Assembly (NCBI GenBank): GCA_050946115.1
Contig: JBMNUF010000004.1
Span: forward strand, 1-64,000
Source: CAYFRC01 sp050946115
GTDB lineage: Bacteria > Bacillota > Clostridia > Christensenellales > Aristaeellaceae
Length of the DNA: 64,000 bases
Direction of reading: 5' to 3'
Shown: positions 48,733 to 58,139 of the stretch, piece after piece
Numbering within the stretch: position 1 is the first letter of the stretch
How the letters are laid out: every line of letters begins with the position of its first letter
Notes under the pieces: generated by a model
Told to the model about the DNA's origin: nothing
Database searches by the model: none
The model's input: only the letters and a program-made list of their open reading frames with translations
Program-made: the position numbers and the translations under genes

Positions 48733-49800
48733 ATGCAGGAAATCCGGTTTATCAAAGCGGAGCAGCTTAAGGCGAAGCCCACCGACGAGACGAAGCTCGG
48801 CTTCGGCAGAATCTTCACGGACTATATGTTCATCATGAACTACGATAGGGAAAACGGCTGGCACGACCCGAGGGTGCAGCCGTATGAACCCTTTTCCATG
48901 GACCCCGCGACGATGGTGCTGCACTACGGGCAGACCATTTTCGAGGGGCTGAAGTGCTATCGCCGTGCGGACGGCGGCTTGCAGCTCTTCCGCCCGAGGG
49001 ACAACTTCAAGCGCTTCAACATCTCCGCAGAGCGCCTTTCGATCCCGCAATTCGATGTCGAGGTCGCCATGGCGGGGCTCACGAAGCTGATCGAGATCGA
49101 AAAGGACTGGGTGCCGCACGCGGAGGGAACGAGCCTGTACATCCGCCCGACCATCATCGCGACGGACGCGAGCGTGGGCGTGAGGGCATCGTACACCTAT
49201 GCGTTTTATATCATCCTGTCGCCGGTCGGTTCGTATTATCCGAAGGGACTCGCGCCGGTGGGCATCTTTGTCGAGGACAAATACGTCCGCGCCGTGCGCG
49301 GCGGCTTCGGCTTCGCCAAGACGGCGGGCAACTACGCGGCATCCCTCAAGGCGGGCGAGGTCGCGCATGAAAAGGGCTACGACCAGGTGCTGTGGCTGGA
49401 CGGCGTGGAACAGAAGTACGTGGAAGAAGTCGGCTCCATGAACATGATGTTCGTGATCGACGGCAAGATCGTCACCCCCGCGCTCAACGGCTCGATCTTG
49501 GCGGGCATCACGAGGGATTCCATCCTGAAGCTCGCGCCCACGCTCGGCATCCCCGTCGAGGAGCGGAAGATCTCCATCGCGGAGGTGTTCGAGGCGGCGG
49601 AGAACGGGCACCTGCAGGAGGCGTTCGGCACGGGCACGGCTGCCGTCGTATCGCCCGTGGGGCAGCTCTGCTGGGACGGGAAGACCGTCGAGCTCGGCGG
49701 CGGAAAGATCGGCTCGATCACGCAGAAGCTCTACGATACGCTCACGGGTATCCAGTGGGGCCGCACCGCAGACGCGTTCGACTGGATCATCAAGCTGTAA
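48733..49800 (+). CDS. ilvE: Branched-chain amino acid aminotransferase
   Basis: A 355-residue fold-type IV PLP enzyme of the longer (eukaryote-like) BCAT group. YGQTIFEGLKCYRR, then GGFGFAKTAGNYAASL with the PLP lysine at Lys196, and VEEVGSMNMMFV are signature regions. It transaminates leucine, isoleucine and valine. The ATG at 48733 is used; an in-frame TTG upstream has no better site. No other ilv or leu genes are in the window. The RluA-type gene starts directly after the stop. Confidence 0.95.
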   Translation: MQEIRFIKAEQLKAKPTDETKLGFGRIFTDYMFIMNYDRENGWHDPRVQPYEPFSMDPATMVLHYGQTIFEGLKCYRRADGGLQLFRPRDNFKRFNISAERLSIPQFDVEVAMAGLTKLIEIEKDWVPHAEGTSLYIRPTIIATDASVGVRASYTYAFYIILSPVGSYYPKGLAPVGIFVEDKYVRAVRGGFGFAKTAGNYAASLKAGEVAHEKGYDQVLWLDGVEQKYVEEVGSMNMMFVIDGKIVTPALNGSILAGITRDSILKLAPTLGIPVEERKISIAEVFEAAENGHLQEAFGTGTAAVVSPVGQLCWDGKTVELGGGKIGSITQKLYDTLTGIQWGRTADAFDWIIKL

Positions 49801-50625
49801 ATGACGAAACACATCGTCGAAGATAGCGTGCGGGGGCTAAGCCTCGCACGCTATTTGTCGCGGGCGTGGCCCATGGTGCCGCAGCGGCTGTTTCGCGAGG
49901 CGCTCAAAAAGCGCGACGTGCGCATCAACGGCGCAAAATCGGGCGGCGACGCGCCCGTCTTTGCGGGAGACGAGCTGACGCTCTACCTCGATGAAAAATA
50001 CCTCGCGCCGCAGGCGAAAATCCTTGCGGACGAGGGCGATTTCTTCGTCGCGGAAAAGCCCGCAGGGCTTCCCGTGGACGCGGATGCCGACGGGATCGGC
50101 GCGGATACGCTGCTCACCCGCGCGAAAAGGTACTGCCCGAGCGCCGCGCTCTGCCACAGACTGGATGCGGGTACGGGCGGGCTGTGCGTGCTTGCGAAGA
50201 CGGAGGAGGCGCGGGAGCGCATCGAAGGGGCGTTTCGCACGCGCGAGGTACGAAAGGAATACGTCGCCATCGCCGTCGGAATCTTCCAGGAAAGGCGCGC
50301 GCAGCTTACACACTATCTCCTAAAGGACGAAAAGACCGGCACCGTGCGGGCATACGACGCGCCCATTAGGGGCGCAAAGACCGCCGAACTGGAATACGAG
50401 GTGTTATCGGAAGAAGCGGGACTTTCGCGGGTGCGCATTCTCCTGCACACGGGGCGCACGCACCAGATTCGCGTGCAGCTCGCGCGCGTCGGGCATCCGC
50501 TGCTGGGGGACGACAAATACGGGAACCGCCTTATCAACCGCGAACATCGCGCGGAAAGTCCGCGCCTGTGGTGCGCAAAAATCGAGCTGTTCGGGAAGGC
50601 CTACACCTCCGAACCGCAGTTTTGA
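49801..50625 (+). CDS. RluA family pseudouridine synthase
   Basis: A 274-residue enzyme. The S4-like N-terminus (LREALKKRDVRINGAK region) is followed by the catalytic RluA domain with CHRLDAGTGGLCV, Asp122 being the nucleophile. The motif HTGRTHQIRVQLARVGHPLLGD closes the active site. The modified rRNA or tRNA position cannot be assigned. It starts immediately after the ilvE stop and has no clear ribosome site of its own, so it is probably coupled. Confidence 0.93.
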   Translation: MTKHIVEDSVRGLSLARYLSRAWPMVPQRLFREALKKRDVRINGAKSGGDAPVFAGDELTLYLDEKYLAPQAKILADEGDFFVAEKPAGLPVDADADGIGADTLLTRAKRYCPSAALCHRLDAGTGGLCVLAKTEEARERIEGAFRTREVRKEYVAIAVGIFQERRAQLTHYLLKDEKTGTVRAYDAPIRGAKTAELEYEVLSEEAGLSRVRILLHTGRTHQIRVQLARVGHPLLGDDKYGNRLINREHRAESPRLWCAKIELFGKAYTSEPQF

Positions 50626-50638
50626 AAGGATGCAGCCT

Positions 50639-51475
50639 ATGAAGACGCGACTTGTCGCCATGGATTTGGACGGAACGCTGCTCGGCAGGGACAAAAAGAT
50701 CTCCGAGCGGAACAAACGCGCGCTCCTGGCGTGTGAGAAAAAAGGCGTGATGATGGTGCTCGCGAGCGGGCGCAGCTTTGAAAGCGTCCGGGAGCTCGCG
50801 CTCGGGGCGGGGCTTTCCAGCCCCATCATTTCGAGCAACGGCACGCGCGTGGACGAAAGCCCGAACGGGGTAACGCTCCTCGAGGACACGTTTCCGCGCG
50901 ACGTATCGGAGCAGGTGTATGCCATCATGAAGGAAAGCGGCATCTATTTCGTGTGCTACGGCCACGGGAAGCTGTTTCAGAACAATTTGGACGGCTACGG
51001 CGCACAACGCGGCGTCAACAAGGCGGATGCCAAGCCGTCCGACAACGACGCCTATATCCTGGAAGTCGTGCAGGACGAGGCGCGCATGCTGAACGAGGGA
51101 CTGGAGGCACCGTACAAATACGTGGCGTTTACGACCGATGAAAAGCGGCTCGCTGCGCTCAAACAGACGCTCATTGCAAAGGGCGTGCCGTGCAGCATCT
51201 CCTCCTCGTGGCATGACAACATCGAAGTCGTCGCATTCGGCGCGGGCAAGGGCAAGGCGCTGCGCACGCTGCGGGAGCGGTACGGGCTCTCGCGGGAGGA
51301 GACCATGGCGTTCGGCGACAACCTGAACGACTTGGAAATGCTCACGGAGGCGGGCATCGCCGTGGCGATGGAAAACGCCGTGGACGAGGTAAAGCGCATC
51401 GCGCAGGTGATCGCGCCGCACCACGACGAATCGGGCGTCGCCGCGATCCTCGAACAAATAATCCTCGGGGGATGA
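50639..51475 (+). CDS. Cof-type HAD-IIB phosphatase
   Basis: A 278-residue HAD hydrolase. Motif I is AMDLDGTLL, motif II ASGRS, motif III a Lys in AFGAGKGKAL and motif IV AFGDNLNDLEML. The large cap domain between motifs II and III is type IIB. Family members dephosphorylate sugar phosphates or FMN. The ATG at 50639 has GAAAGGA eight bases upstream; the ATG at 50630 is too close to it. It lies 4 bp from trmL. Confidence 0.92.
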   Translation: MKTRLVAMDLDGTLLGRDKKISERNKRALLACEKKGVMMVLASGRSFESVRELALGAGLSSPIISSNGTRVDESPNGVTLLEDTFPRDVSEQVYAIMKESGIYFVCYGHGKLFQNNLDGYGAQRGVNKADAKPSDNDAYILEVVQDEARMLNEGLEAPYKYVAFTTDEKRLAALKQTLIAKGVPCSISSSWHDNIEVVAFGAGKGKALRTLRERYGLSREETMAFGDNLNDLEMLTEAGIAVAMENAVDEVKRIAQVIAPHHDESGVAAILEQIILGG

Positions 51476-51479
51476 TGCC

Positions 51480-51995
51480 ATGCTGCACATCGTATTGGTG
51501 GAGCCGGAGATTCCGCAGAACACGGGCAACATCGCCCGAACCTGCGCCGCGACGGGCAGCATGCTGCATCTGGTGAAGCCGCTCGGCTTTTCGCTGGACG
51601 ACAAATACCTGAAGCGGGCGGGGCTCGACTACTGGCACATGATGACCTATGCCGTGCACGAGGATTTTTCCGAACTCGAAGCGCAGTATCCGAATGCAGA
51701 GTTTTTCTTCCTCTCGACGAAGGGAAAGCGGAATTACTGCGAGATACAGTATCCTGCGGACTGCTTTTTGGTGTTCGGCAGGGAGACGAAGGGGCTGGAC
51801 GAAGCGCTGATCGCCGAACGGTATCACCGGTGCGTGCGCATTCCGATGATACAGGGCGCGCGATCGCTCAATTTGTCCAACTCCGTCGCAATCGTAACCT
51901 ACGAAGCCCTGAGGCAGAACGGGTTTTCGGACCTGCAAACGGAGGGAAGCCTGCACCATGCGGACGCGGGGGAGGCGTGGCGCGACTACCTGTAA
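51480..51995 (+). CDS. trmL: tRNA (cytidine(34)-2'-O)-methyltransferase
   Basis: A 171-residue SPOUT methyltransferase that 2'-O-methylates the wobble base of certain leucine tRNAs. IVLVEPEIPQNTGNIARTCA is the N-terminal signature. The trefoil knot is visible as VFGRETKGL, RIPMIQGARSLNLSNSVAI. Length matches TrmL, not the longer TrmH group. It is the last gene of the unit before a strong terminator. Confidence 0.95.
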   Translation: MLHIVLVEPEIPQNTGNIARTCAATGSMLHLVKPLGFSLDDKYLKRAGLDYWHMMTYAVHEDFSELEAQYPNAEFFFLSTKGKRNYCEIQYPADCFLVFGRETKGLDEALIAERYHRCVRIPMIQGARSLNLSNSVAIVTYEALRQNGFSDLQTEGSLHHADAGEAWRDYL

Positions 51996-52008
51996 AAGGG
52001 CGCAAAAG

Positions 52009-52044
52009 AGCCGCCCGCCCGATGTTTTGATCGGGCGGGCGGCT
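52009..52044. terminator. Long perfect hairpin between convergent genes
   Basis: A 15-bp perfect stem (52009-52023 with 52030-52044) lies between trmL and the hsp20 gene. T-runs are short. Confidence 0.8.
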
Positions 52045-52061
52045 GCCTTATGAACCTGTCG

Positions 52062-52490
52062 TTACTGGATTTCGATGCGCTGTGCCGTCTTGGGATGTTC
52101 GGTGACCTTCGGCAGGCGGAGCGTCAAAACGCCGTCCGTGTACTGCGCGGTGATGTTCTCCTTGTCGATTCCCTCGAGGGAGAAGCTGCGGCGGAAGCTG
52201 CCAACGCGGCGCTCGCGGCAGATGTAGTTTTCCTGTTTCTCCTCTTTGCTCTCGTCCATGTTCGCGGAGAGGGTCAAAACGTCGTTTTCCACGTCGATCG
52301 CGATCTTGTCGCGGCTCACGCCGGGCATGTCCGCTTCCATCAGGAAGGCGTCGCCCTCGTCCTTAATGTCCACCTGTACGGGCATGAAGGGCTTTCTCGC
52401 CGTCCTCGGCTCGAAGAACGAGCGGAAGAAGTCTTCAAAGGGTGTAAAACCAAGGTCCATGTTTCTGGGTGTCAACATCATGTTTGCCAT
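52062..52490 (-). CDS. hsp20: Hsp20/alpha-crystallin small heat shock protein
   Basis: A 142-residue chaperone. The N-terminal part (FTPFEDFFRSFFEP) is followed by an alpha-crystallin domain (about 40-130) with VDIKDEGDAFLMEADMPGV and the conserved GVLTLRLPK. The C-terminal IEI anchors oligomers. The ATG at 52490 is chosen for GGAGG eight bases upstream. A sigma-A promoter lies upstream; no CIRCE element is seen, so control by HrcA is not supported. Confidence 0.95.
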   Translation of the reverse strand: MANMMLTPRNMDLGFTPFEDFFRSFFEPRTARKPFMPVQVDIKDEGDAFLMEADMPGVSRDKIAIDVENDVLTLSANMDESKEEKQENYICRERRVGSFRRSFSLEGIDKENITAQYTDGVLTLRLPKVTEHPKTAQRIEIQ

Positions 52491-52554
52491 TCTCTTTTCC
52501 TCCATATCCTTTGTCGTTATTGTCTTTTTTTCCTAACCCCCTTGGGTCAATTAT

Positions 52555-52583
52555 AGTATACCATAAAGGTCAAAGATAGTCAA
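52555..52583 (-). promoter_or_regulatory. Sigma-A promoter for hsp20
   Basis: Minus-strand TTGACT, a 17-base spacer and TATACT, 65 bases before the ATG. Confidence 0.75.
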
Positions 52584-52729
52584 TAGATTTGCATGTTAAA
52601 AGTTAGTTAAATACAAATCAGCGGGTGACGACGGGAGTGTGCGCAAGATTAACACGAATCCCGTGTCTGCAAAGTGCGATGTCTGCTATAATAAAGGGAA
52701 TGAAAAAGACGAAAGCATGGTGTGATACT

Positions 52730-54439
52730 ATGGATTTTAGAAATGCGATCGCGGGCGAAATGGAAGGCGCCCTTCAGATCGTCTTTGGCGATACGGGACT
52801 TACTGCGGAAACCATAGCGCAGTCGCTGGAGCTACCGCCGGACAGCGCGATGGGCGACTACGCCTTCCCCTGCTTCAAGCTGTCCAAGCCGCTGCGCAAA
52901 TCGCCCGTGGCGATCGCGGACGCGCTTGCGGGCGCGATCCATGCGCCGTATCTCGCCAAAGTAGAGGCGGTAAAGGGCTATCTCAATTTCTTCATCGACC
53001 GCGCGACCTACGCGCGGGAGGTGCTGACATCCGCCCAGAATCAGGGCGCGTCCTACGGAGGCGGGGAGGACGGGAAGGGCAAGACGGTATGCTTGGACTA
53101 TTCCTCCATCAACATCGCAAAGCGCTTCCACATCGGGCACCTTTCCACCACCATGATCGGGAACGCGCTGGTGCGCATCCACCGCTTTTTGGGCTATGAC
53201 ACGGTCGGCATCAACCATTTGGGCGACTGGGGCACGCAATTCGGCAAGATGGTGTGCGCGTACAAAAAGTGGGGCGTAAAGGAAGAAGTTGAAAAGGGCG
53301 GCGTCGAGGCGATGACGCAGCTGTACGTGCGCTTCAATGCCGAAAGTGAGAACGACCCCGCGCTGGTAGACGAGGGGCGCGCGTGGTTCAAGAAGATCGA
53401 GGACGGCGACCCCGAGGCGATGGAGATCTTCAACTGGTTCAAGGCGGTGACGCTGAAGGACGCGGAAAAGGTGTACGACCTTTTGGGCGTTACCTTCGAT
53501 TCCTACGCGGGCGAGAGCTTTTACATGGACAAGATGGACAGGGTGATCGACGAGCTGAAGGCGAAAAACCTTTTGACGGAATCGGACGGCGCATTGATCG
53601 TGGACCTTTCGGAATACAACATGCCGCCGTGCATCATCGTCAAGAGCGACGGCGCGACGATCTACGCCACGCGCGATCTCGCGGCGGCGCTGTACCGCAA
53701 GGATACCTACGATTTTGACAAGTGCCTGTACGTCGTCGCCTACCAGCAGGATTTGCATTTCCGGCAGATATTCAAGGTGCTGGAGCTGATGGGCTACGAC
53801 TGGGCGAAAACGTGCGAGCACGTCGCGTTCGGCATGGTCTCCTACGAGGGGCAGGCGCTCTCCACGCGCAGCGGGCACGTGGTCTATCTGGAGGATTTGT
53901 TGAACAACGCGATCGTCAAGGCGCGCGCGATCATCGACGAAAAGAGCCCCGAGCTCGAAAATAAAGACGAAGTCGCCCGCCAGGTCGGCATCGGCGCCGT
54001 CGTGTTCTTCGATCTGTTCAACGGGCGCATCAAGGACATCGACTTTTCCTGGGAGCGCGCGCTCAATTTCGACGGCGAGACGGGCCCCTATGTGCAGTAC
54101 ACCCACGCGCGGTGCTCCTCCGTGCTGCGCAAGGCGGGGCAGTGCGACGCGCAGCCCGATTTCGGGGGGCTTTCCGACCCCTCCGCGCAGGATGTCGTGC
54201 GGCTCATTGAGCAGTTCCCGCTCGTCGTGCGCGACGCGGCGCAGCGCAGCGAGCCGTCCCTCGTGACGCGCTATTCGGTGGAGCTCGCCAAGGCGTATAA
54301 CAAGTTCTACTACGAATGCCGCATTTTGGACGAGGACGCATCCGTGCGCGCGGCGCGCCTTCTGCTCACAAGGGTGACGAGGCAGACCATAGCGACCGCG
54401 CTCGACCTCATCGGCATCGCCGCGCCCGAGAGAATGTAA
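52730..54439 (+). CDS. argS: Arginyl-tRNA synthetase
   Basis: A 569-residue class I synthetase. The N-terminal Add-1 domain (about 1-105) is followed by the catalytic core with DYSSINIAKRFHIGHLSTT containing HIGH, then INHLGDWGTQFGK. The C-terminal DALR anticodon domain carries YVQYTHARCSSVLRKAG. The KMSKS motif is degenerate, as in many ArgRS. The ATG at 52730 was chosen; TATAAT at 52687-52692 would place the transcript start close to the alternative ATG at 52700. No T-box precedes it. Confidence 0.95.
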   Translation: MDFRNAIAGEMEGALQIVFGDTGLTAETIAQSLELPPDSAMGDYAFPCFKLSKPLRKSPVAIADALAGAIHAPYLAKVEAVKGYLNFFIDRATYAREVLTSAQNQGASYGGGEDGKGKTVCLDYSSINIAKRFHIGHLSTTMIGNALVRIHRFLGYDTVGINHLGDWGTQFGKMVCAYKKWGVKEEVEKGGVEAMTQLYVRFNAESENDPALVDEGRAWFKKIEDGDPEAMEIFNWFKAVTLKDAEKVYDLLGVTFDSYAGESFYMDKMDRVIDELKAKNLLTESDGALIVDLSEYNMPPCIIVKSDGATIYATRDLAAALYRKDTYDFDKCLYVVAYQQDLHFRQIFKVLELMGYDWAKTCEHVAFGMVSYEGQALSTRSGHVVYLEDLLNNAIVKARAIIDEKSPELENKDEVARQVGIGAVVFFDLFNGRIKDIDFSWERALNFDGETGPYVQYTHARCSSVLRKAGQCDAQPDFGGLSDPSAQDVVRLIEQFPLVVRDAAQRSEPSLVTRYSVELAKAYNKFYYECRILDEDASVRAARLLLTRVTRQTIATALDLIGIAAPERM

Positions 54440-54483
54440 TTTACAACGCGCCTGTTCGGGAGAACTGCATCGGCATAAGAAAG

Positions 54484-54522
54484 CGCGCCCCGCCGCATAA
54501 TGGATCGGGGCGCGTATTTTTT
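54484..54522 (+). terminator. Rho-independent terminator after argS
   Basis: CGCGCCCCG (54484-54492) pairs with CGGGGCGCG (54506-54514), followed by TATTTTTT. Confidence 0.88.
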
Positions 54523-54559
54523 CACCTTAAGGACATAAGGAACACTTGGGTATGGCGTT

Positions 54560-55372
54560 TCAGATGAGCGTTTCCAGGAACGCCTTTGCCGAGAGGATGT
54601 CCCGAATCTGTTCGTCGCCCTCGATCTCGCGCTCGATGGTCAGCGCGCCGTCGTACCCGCATGCCTTCAGCCCGCGGATGAGCGCGGGGAAGTCCACGCT
54701 GCCCTTGCCGAGCGCGGTCTCATCGCCCAACAGCTTTCCGCAGGTGGGATAGCCGCCGTCCTTCGCGTGGACGTCCATGACGTATTTGCCGAGCAGCCCC
54801 AGCGCGTCCACGGGATTCGCCTTGCCGTACATCATGAGGTTCGCGGGGTCGAGGTTGATGCCGAGGTTGTCCAGCCCGATGTCCTCAAACGCGCGGATGA
54901 GCGTGACGGGCGTCTCCTGCCCGGTCTCAAACAGGAAATAGATGCCCTTTTGCTTGCAATAGCTTGCTACGTCGCGAAGCGCCAAAATCATGCCGCGATA
55001 CTCCGCCTCGTTCGGGTTTTCGGGGATGAAGCCTGCGTGGGTGATGAGCTGCTTTACGCCCAGCATTTCCGCAAAATCCGCGCCGCGCTTGAGGTCTTCG
55101 ACGCGCTGCGCCCTGTATTCGACGGGGAGCAGCCCGAGCGTGAGCGGCCCATCGTACAGGTTCCAGATGCGCATTCCGCTCCAGCCCGCCCAAATGCTGC
55201 TGATGGATACGCCCGTCTTTTCGAGTGCGGCCTTCACCGTGTTCGCATGGCACTGCGTGAAGCGGGAGATGTCCCAGTTGCACAGTTGGATGCTCGAAAA
55301 GCCCATTTCCGCCGCCTTTTCGATGCGTGAAGCGACATTGTCCGCGAGGTTGACCAATACGCCGAGTTTCAT
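54560..55372 (-). CDS. Xylose isomerase-like TIM barrel (sugar phosphate isomerase/epimerase family)
   Basis: A 270-residue AP-endonuclease-2 superfamily barrel. Metal-site motifs are TGQETPVTL with the Glu, GINLDPANLMMYG with the Asp, DVHAKDGGY with the His, and a final TIEREI Glu. Members include hydroxypyruvate isomerase and inosose dehydratase; the exact reaction is open. The ATG at 55372 follows CGGAGG. It is a single gene between argS and the Nfn-like pair, with no transporter or dehydrogenase beside it. Confidence 0.87.
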   Translation of the reverse strand: MKLGVLVNLADNVASRIEKAAEMGFSSIQLCNWDISRFTQCHANTVKAALEKTGVSISSIWAGWSGMRIWNLYDGPLTLGLLPVEYRAQRVEDLKRGADFAEMLGVKQLITHAGFIPENPNEAEYRGMILALRDVASYCKQKGIYFLFETGQETPVTLIRAFEDIGLDNLGINLDPANLMMYGKANPVDALGLLGKYVMDVHAKDGGYPTCGKLLGDETALGKGSVDFPALIRGLKACGYDGALTIEREIEGDEQIRDILSAKAFLETLI

Positions 55373-55450
55373 ATAGAAAATCCTCCGACCTTCATATTTC
55401 CGTAGTAAGTATACCACGCGCGGGGGCGAAAGACAAGCACCCCAATGGAA

Positions 55451-56845
55451 TCATTTTTCGGAGAGGAATTTGTCGATGCTCTCCGCTGCCTTTTTGCCCG
55501 CGCCCATCGCGAGGATGACCGTCGCCGCGCCCGTCACCGCGTCGCCTCCGGCGTATACGCCGCGAAGGCTCGTCTGCAGCGTGTCCTCGTCGACGACGAG
55601 CCCGCCGAATTTCTGCGCCTGAAGCCCCTCCGTCGTCTGCACGAGCAGCGGATTCGGGCTGTTGCCGATGGCGATTACGACCGTATCCACATCGAGGACG
55701 AATTCGCTGCCCTTTTCCGGCAAGGGGCGCCTGCGCCCGGAGGCATCCGGTTCGCCAAGCGTCATCCTGACGCACTCCATGCTGTGTACGTTGCCCGCGT
55801 CGTCGCCCAAAATGCGCGTCGGGTTGGTAAGTATGCGGAAGATGATGCCCTCTTCCTTCGCGTGGTGTATCTCCTCGCGCCGCGCGGGCATTTCCTCCTC
55901 GCCCCGTCGATAGACGATGCTGACTTCGTTTGCGCCCATGCGCAGCGCGCATCTCGCCGCATCCATCGCGACGTTGCCGCCGCCGATCACTGCGACCCTT
56001 TCGCCCACGCGCACGGGCGTGAGGCTGTTCGGGAAGTCGTACGCGCCCATGAGGTTGATGCGCGTCAAAAACTCGTTCGCGCTGTACACGCCGCACAGGT
56101 CTTCGCCCGGGATGTTCTGAAAGCGCGGAAGCCCCGCGCCGCTGCCGATAAACGCCGCCGAAAAGCCCTCCTCGGTCAAAAGCTCCGAAAGCGTGATGCT
56201 CTTTCCGACGATCACGTTCTTCAGAATCTCCACGCCCATATCCCGAAGCCCGTCGATTTCGCGCTGCACCAGCTTTTTGGGGAGGCGGAATTCGGGGATG
56301 CCGTACATGAGTACGCCGCCCGGCATGTGCAGCGCCTCGAAAATCGTGACCTGATAGCCCTTCTGCCGCAGCGCACCCGCGCACGAAAGCCCTGCGGGGC
56401 CCGAGCCGATGACGGCGACTTTTTCTTCGCGCTCCGCAATCGGTGCATCCGCCGAGAGGTTGTTTTCCATCGCCCAATCGGCGACGAAGCGCTCAAGCCG
56501 CCCGATTGCGACGCTTTCGCCCTTGATGCCGCGCACGCACAGCGCTTCGCACTGCGTCTCCTGCGGGCAGACCCTGCCGCAGATCGCGGGCAGGGCGTTC
56601 GTATCGCGCACCGCCCTGTACGCACCCTCCAAATCGCCCTTTTTCAGAAGGTCGATGAAGGTGGGGATGGAAACGCCTACGGGGCAGCCGCTGATGCAGG
56701 GCGCGTTTTTGCAGTGCAGGCAGCGCTGCGCCTCGTTTTGCGCCATCTCCAAGGTGTAGCCCGTTGCTACCTCCCCGAAATTCCGCGCGCGAATGGCGGG
56801 CTCCTGTTCGGGCATGGGGGTTTTTGCCTGCTGCATATTCGCCAT
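55451..56845 (-). CDS. nfnB: NfnB / GltD-like NADPH-dependent iron-sulfur flavoprotein
   Basis: A 464-residue GltD-type protein. N-terminal cysteines (RCLHCKNAPCISGCPVG, then ICGRVCPQETQCEALCV) bind two 4Fe-4S clusters. The first Rossmann motif VAVIGSGPAGLSCAG binds FAD and the second VAVIGGGNVAMDAARC binds NADPH. It matches both the glutamate synthase small subunit and NfnB. The preceding gene is the NfnA-like partner, overlapping as TGATG, and no large glutamate synthase subunit is present. This favours an electron-bifurcating ferredoxin:NADP+ transhydrogenase. Confidence 0.88.
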   Translation of the reverse strand: MANMQQAKTPMPEQEPAIRARNFGEVATGYTLEMAQNEAQRCLHCKNAPCISGCPVGVSIPTFIDLLKKGDLEGAYRAVRDTNALPAICGRVCPQETQCEALCVRGIKGESVAIGRLERFVADWAMENNLSADAPIAEREEKVAVIGSGPAGLSCAGALRQKGYQVTIFEALHMPGGVLMYGIPEFRLPKKLVQREIDGLRDMGVEILKNVIVGKSITLSELLTEEGFSAAFIGSGAGLPRFQNIPGEDLCGVYSANEFLTRINLMGAYDFPNSLTPVRVGERVAVIGGGNVAMDAARCALRMGANEVSIVYRRGEEEMPARREEIHHAKEEGIIFRILTNPTRILGDDAGNVHSMECVRMTLGEPDASGRRRPLPEKGSEFVLDVDTVVIAIGNSPNPLLVQTTEGLQAQKFGGLVVDEDTLQTSLRGVYAGGDAVTGAATVILAMGAGKKAAESIDKFLSEK

Positions 56846-57684
56846 CAATGCGTACCTCCCATCAGACGGCACACGTGCTCTGTCGCCTGCTTTTCCTCGC
56901 CCGAATACATCCTTCCGCGCCGCATGGCGCCGTCGAAATCGACCAAATGCCCGTCAAAATCGGGGCCGTCCACGCAGGCGAATTTCGTCTCGCCGCCGAC
57001 CGTCACCCTGCATCCGCCGCACATGCCCGTGCCGTCGATCATGACGGAGTTCATGGACACGGTCGTCTTGATGCCGTAGGGGCGCGTCAACTCCGAAACC
57101 GCCTTCATCATCGGGACGGGGCCGATGGCGATGACCTCGTCGTACCTCTTGCCGCTTTCCAATTTCTCCCGCAGCGCCTCCGTGACGAAGCCCTTGTTGC
57201 CGTTCGAGCCGTCGTCCGTCATAATGGTGAGGTCGTCGCACGCCGCCGCAAATTCGTCCTGCAGGATGATGAGCCCTTTATTTCTAAAGCCCACGATGAA
57301 ATCCACCTCAGAGCCCGCGTCCTTAAACGCCTTTGCCTGCGGCAGCGCGATGGCGACGCCCAAGCCGCCCGCCACGATGCAGACGGTTCCGATATTTTCC
57401 ACCTTCGAGGGCGTCCCCAAGGGACCCGCGAAATCCGCGAGGCAATCGCCCTCGGAAAAGGTATCTAACAGCATCGTGGACGCGCCGACCTTTTGGTAGA
57501 TCACGCGCACCTCGCCCGTCTCCTTGTTTACGCCCGCGACGGTGAGCGGTATCCGCTCGCCGTTTTCATCCGTGCGCAGGATGATGAACTGCCCGGGCTT
57601 TGCATGCCTCGCCACATAGGGCGCTTCGACCTCGATCAGGGATACGAAATCGTTCAGCACCTGTTTTTTCGTGATTTTGTACAC
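56845..57684 (-). CDS. nfnA: NfnA-like ferredoxin-NADP+ reductase subunit (FAD, 2Fe-2S)
   Basis: A 279-residue FNR-like protein, also annotated as sulfide dehydrogenase or PyrK-like. FAD is bound by the N-terminal barrel (PGQFIILRTDENGERIPLTV), pyridine nucleotide by VAGGLGVAIALP. A 2Fe-2S cluster is held by GMCGGCRVTV and FACVDGPDFDG. In NfnAB the subunit takes NADH electrons, pairing with reduced ferredoxin to make NADPH. The gene is directly upstream of nfnB and overlaps it by one base. Confidence 0.88.
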   Translation of the reverse strand: MYKITKKQVLNDFVSLIEVEAPYVARHAKPGQFIILRTDENGERIPLTVAGVNKETGEVRVIYQKVGASTMLLDTFSEGDCLADFAGPLGTPSKVENIGTVCIVAGGLGVAIALPQAKAFKDAGSEVDFIVGFRNKGLIILQDEFAAACDDLTIMTDDGSNGNKGFVTEALREKLESGKRYDEVIAIGPVPMMKAVSELTRPYGIKTTVSMNSVMIDGTGMCGGCRVTVGGETKFACVDGPDFDGHLVDFDGAMRRGRMYSGEEKQATEHVCRLMGGTH

Positions 57685-57698
57685 CGATGAATCTCCCT

Positions 57699-58139
57699 TC
57701 AGTTTCTGTCGATGGCGTCGAGTATGTCCAGCCTCCTCTGATGCCTGCCGCCCTCGAAATTTGTTTGTAAGAAAGCGTCTACGATCATCTTCGCGAGTTC
57801 CTCTCCGACAACGCGCGCGCCAAGGGAGAGCATGTTCGCATCGTTGTGCAGGCGCGCCATGGTCGCGGTATAGGGCTCGGAGCAGTTGACGCAGCGGATT
57901 CCCTTTACGCGGTTCGCGGCGAGGGAAATGCCGAACCCCGTTCCGCAGATGACGATGCCCATTTCACAATTGCCGCCCGCTACGCCGCGCGCGGCGGCTT
58001 CGCCGAACACGGGATAGTCCGCGGTCTTTACATCGCCGCAGCCGTAATCCACGCAGGTATAGCCCTTGCCTTCCAGATACGCTTTGAGCGTGGATTTCAG
58101 ATGATAGCCGGTGTGGTCGTTCGCCAGTGCGATTTTCAA
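57699..58139 (-). CDS. rpiB: Ribose-5-phosphate isomerase B
   Basis: A 146-residue isomerase interconverting ribose-5-phosphate and ribulose-5-phosphate. Active-site residues are visible: NDHTGY near the N-terminus, Cys65 in VICGTGFG and the ANRVKGIRC phosphate loop. Length fits RpiB and the related LacAB. It is 14 bp upstream of nfnA on the same strand; rpiB-nfnAB may form one transcript joining pentose phosphate flux with NADPH supply, which is inference. Confidence 0.95.
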   Translation of the reverse strand: MKIALANDHTGYHLKSTLKAYLEGKGYTCVDYGCGDVKTADYPVFGEAAARGVAGGNCEMGIVICGTGFGISLAANRVKGIRCVNCSEPYTATMARLHNDANMLSLGARVVGEELAKMIVDAFLQTNFEGGRHQRRLDILDAIDRN

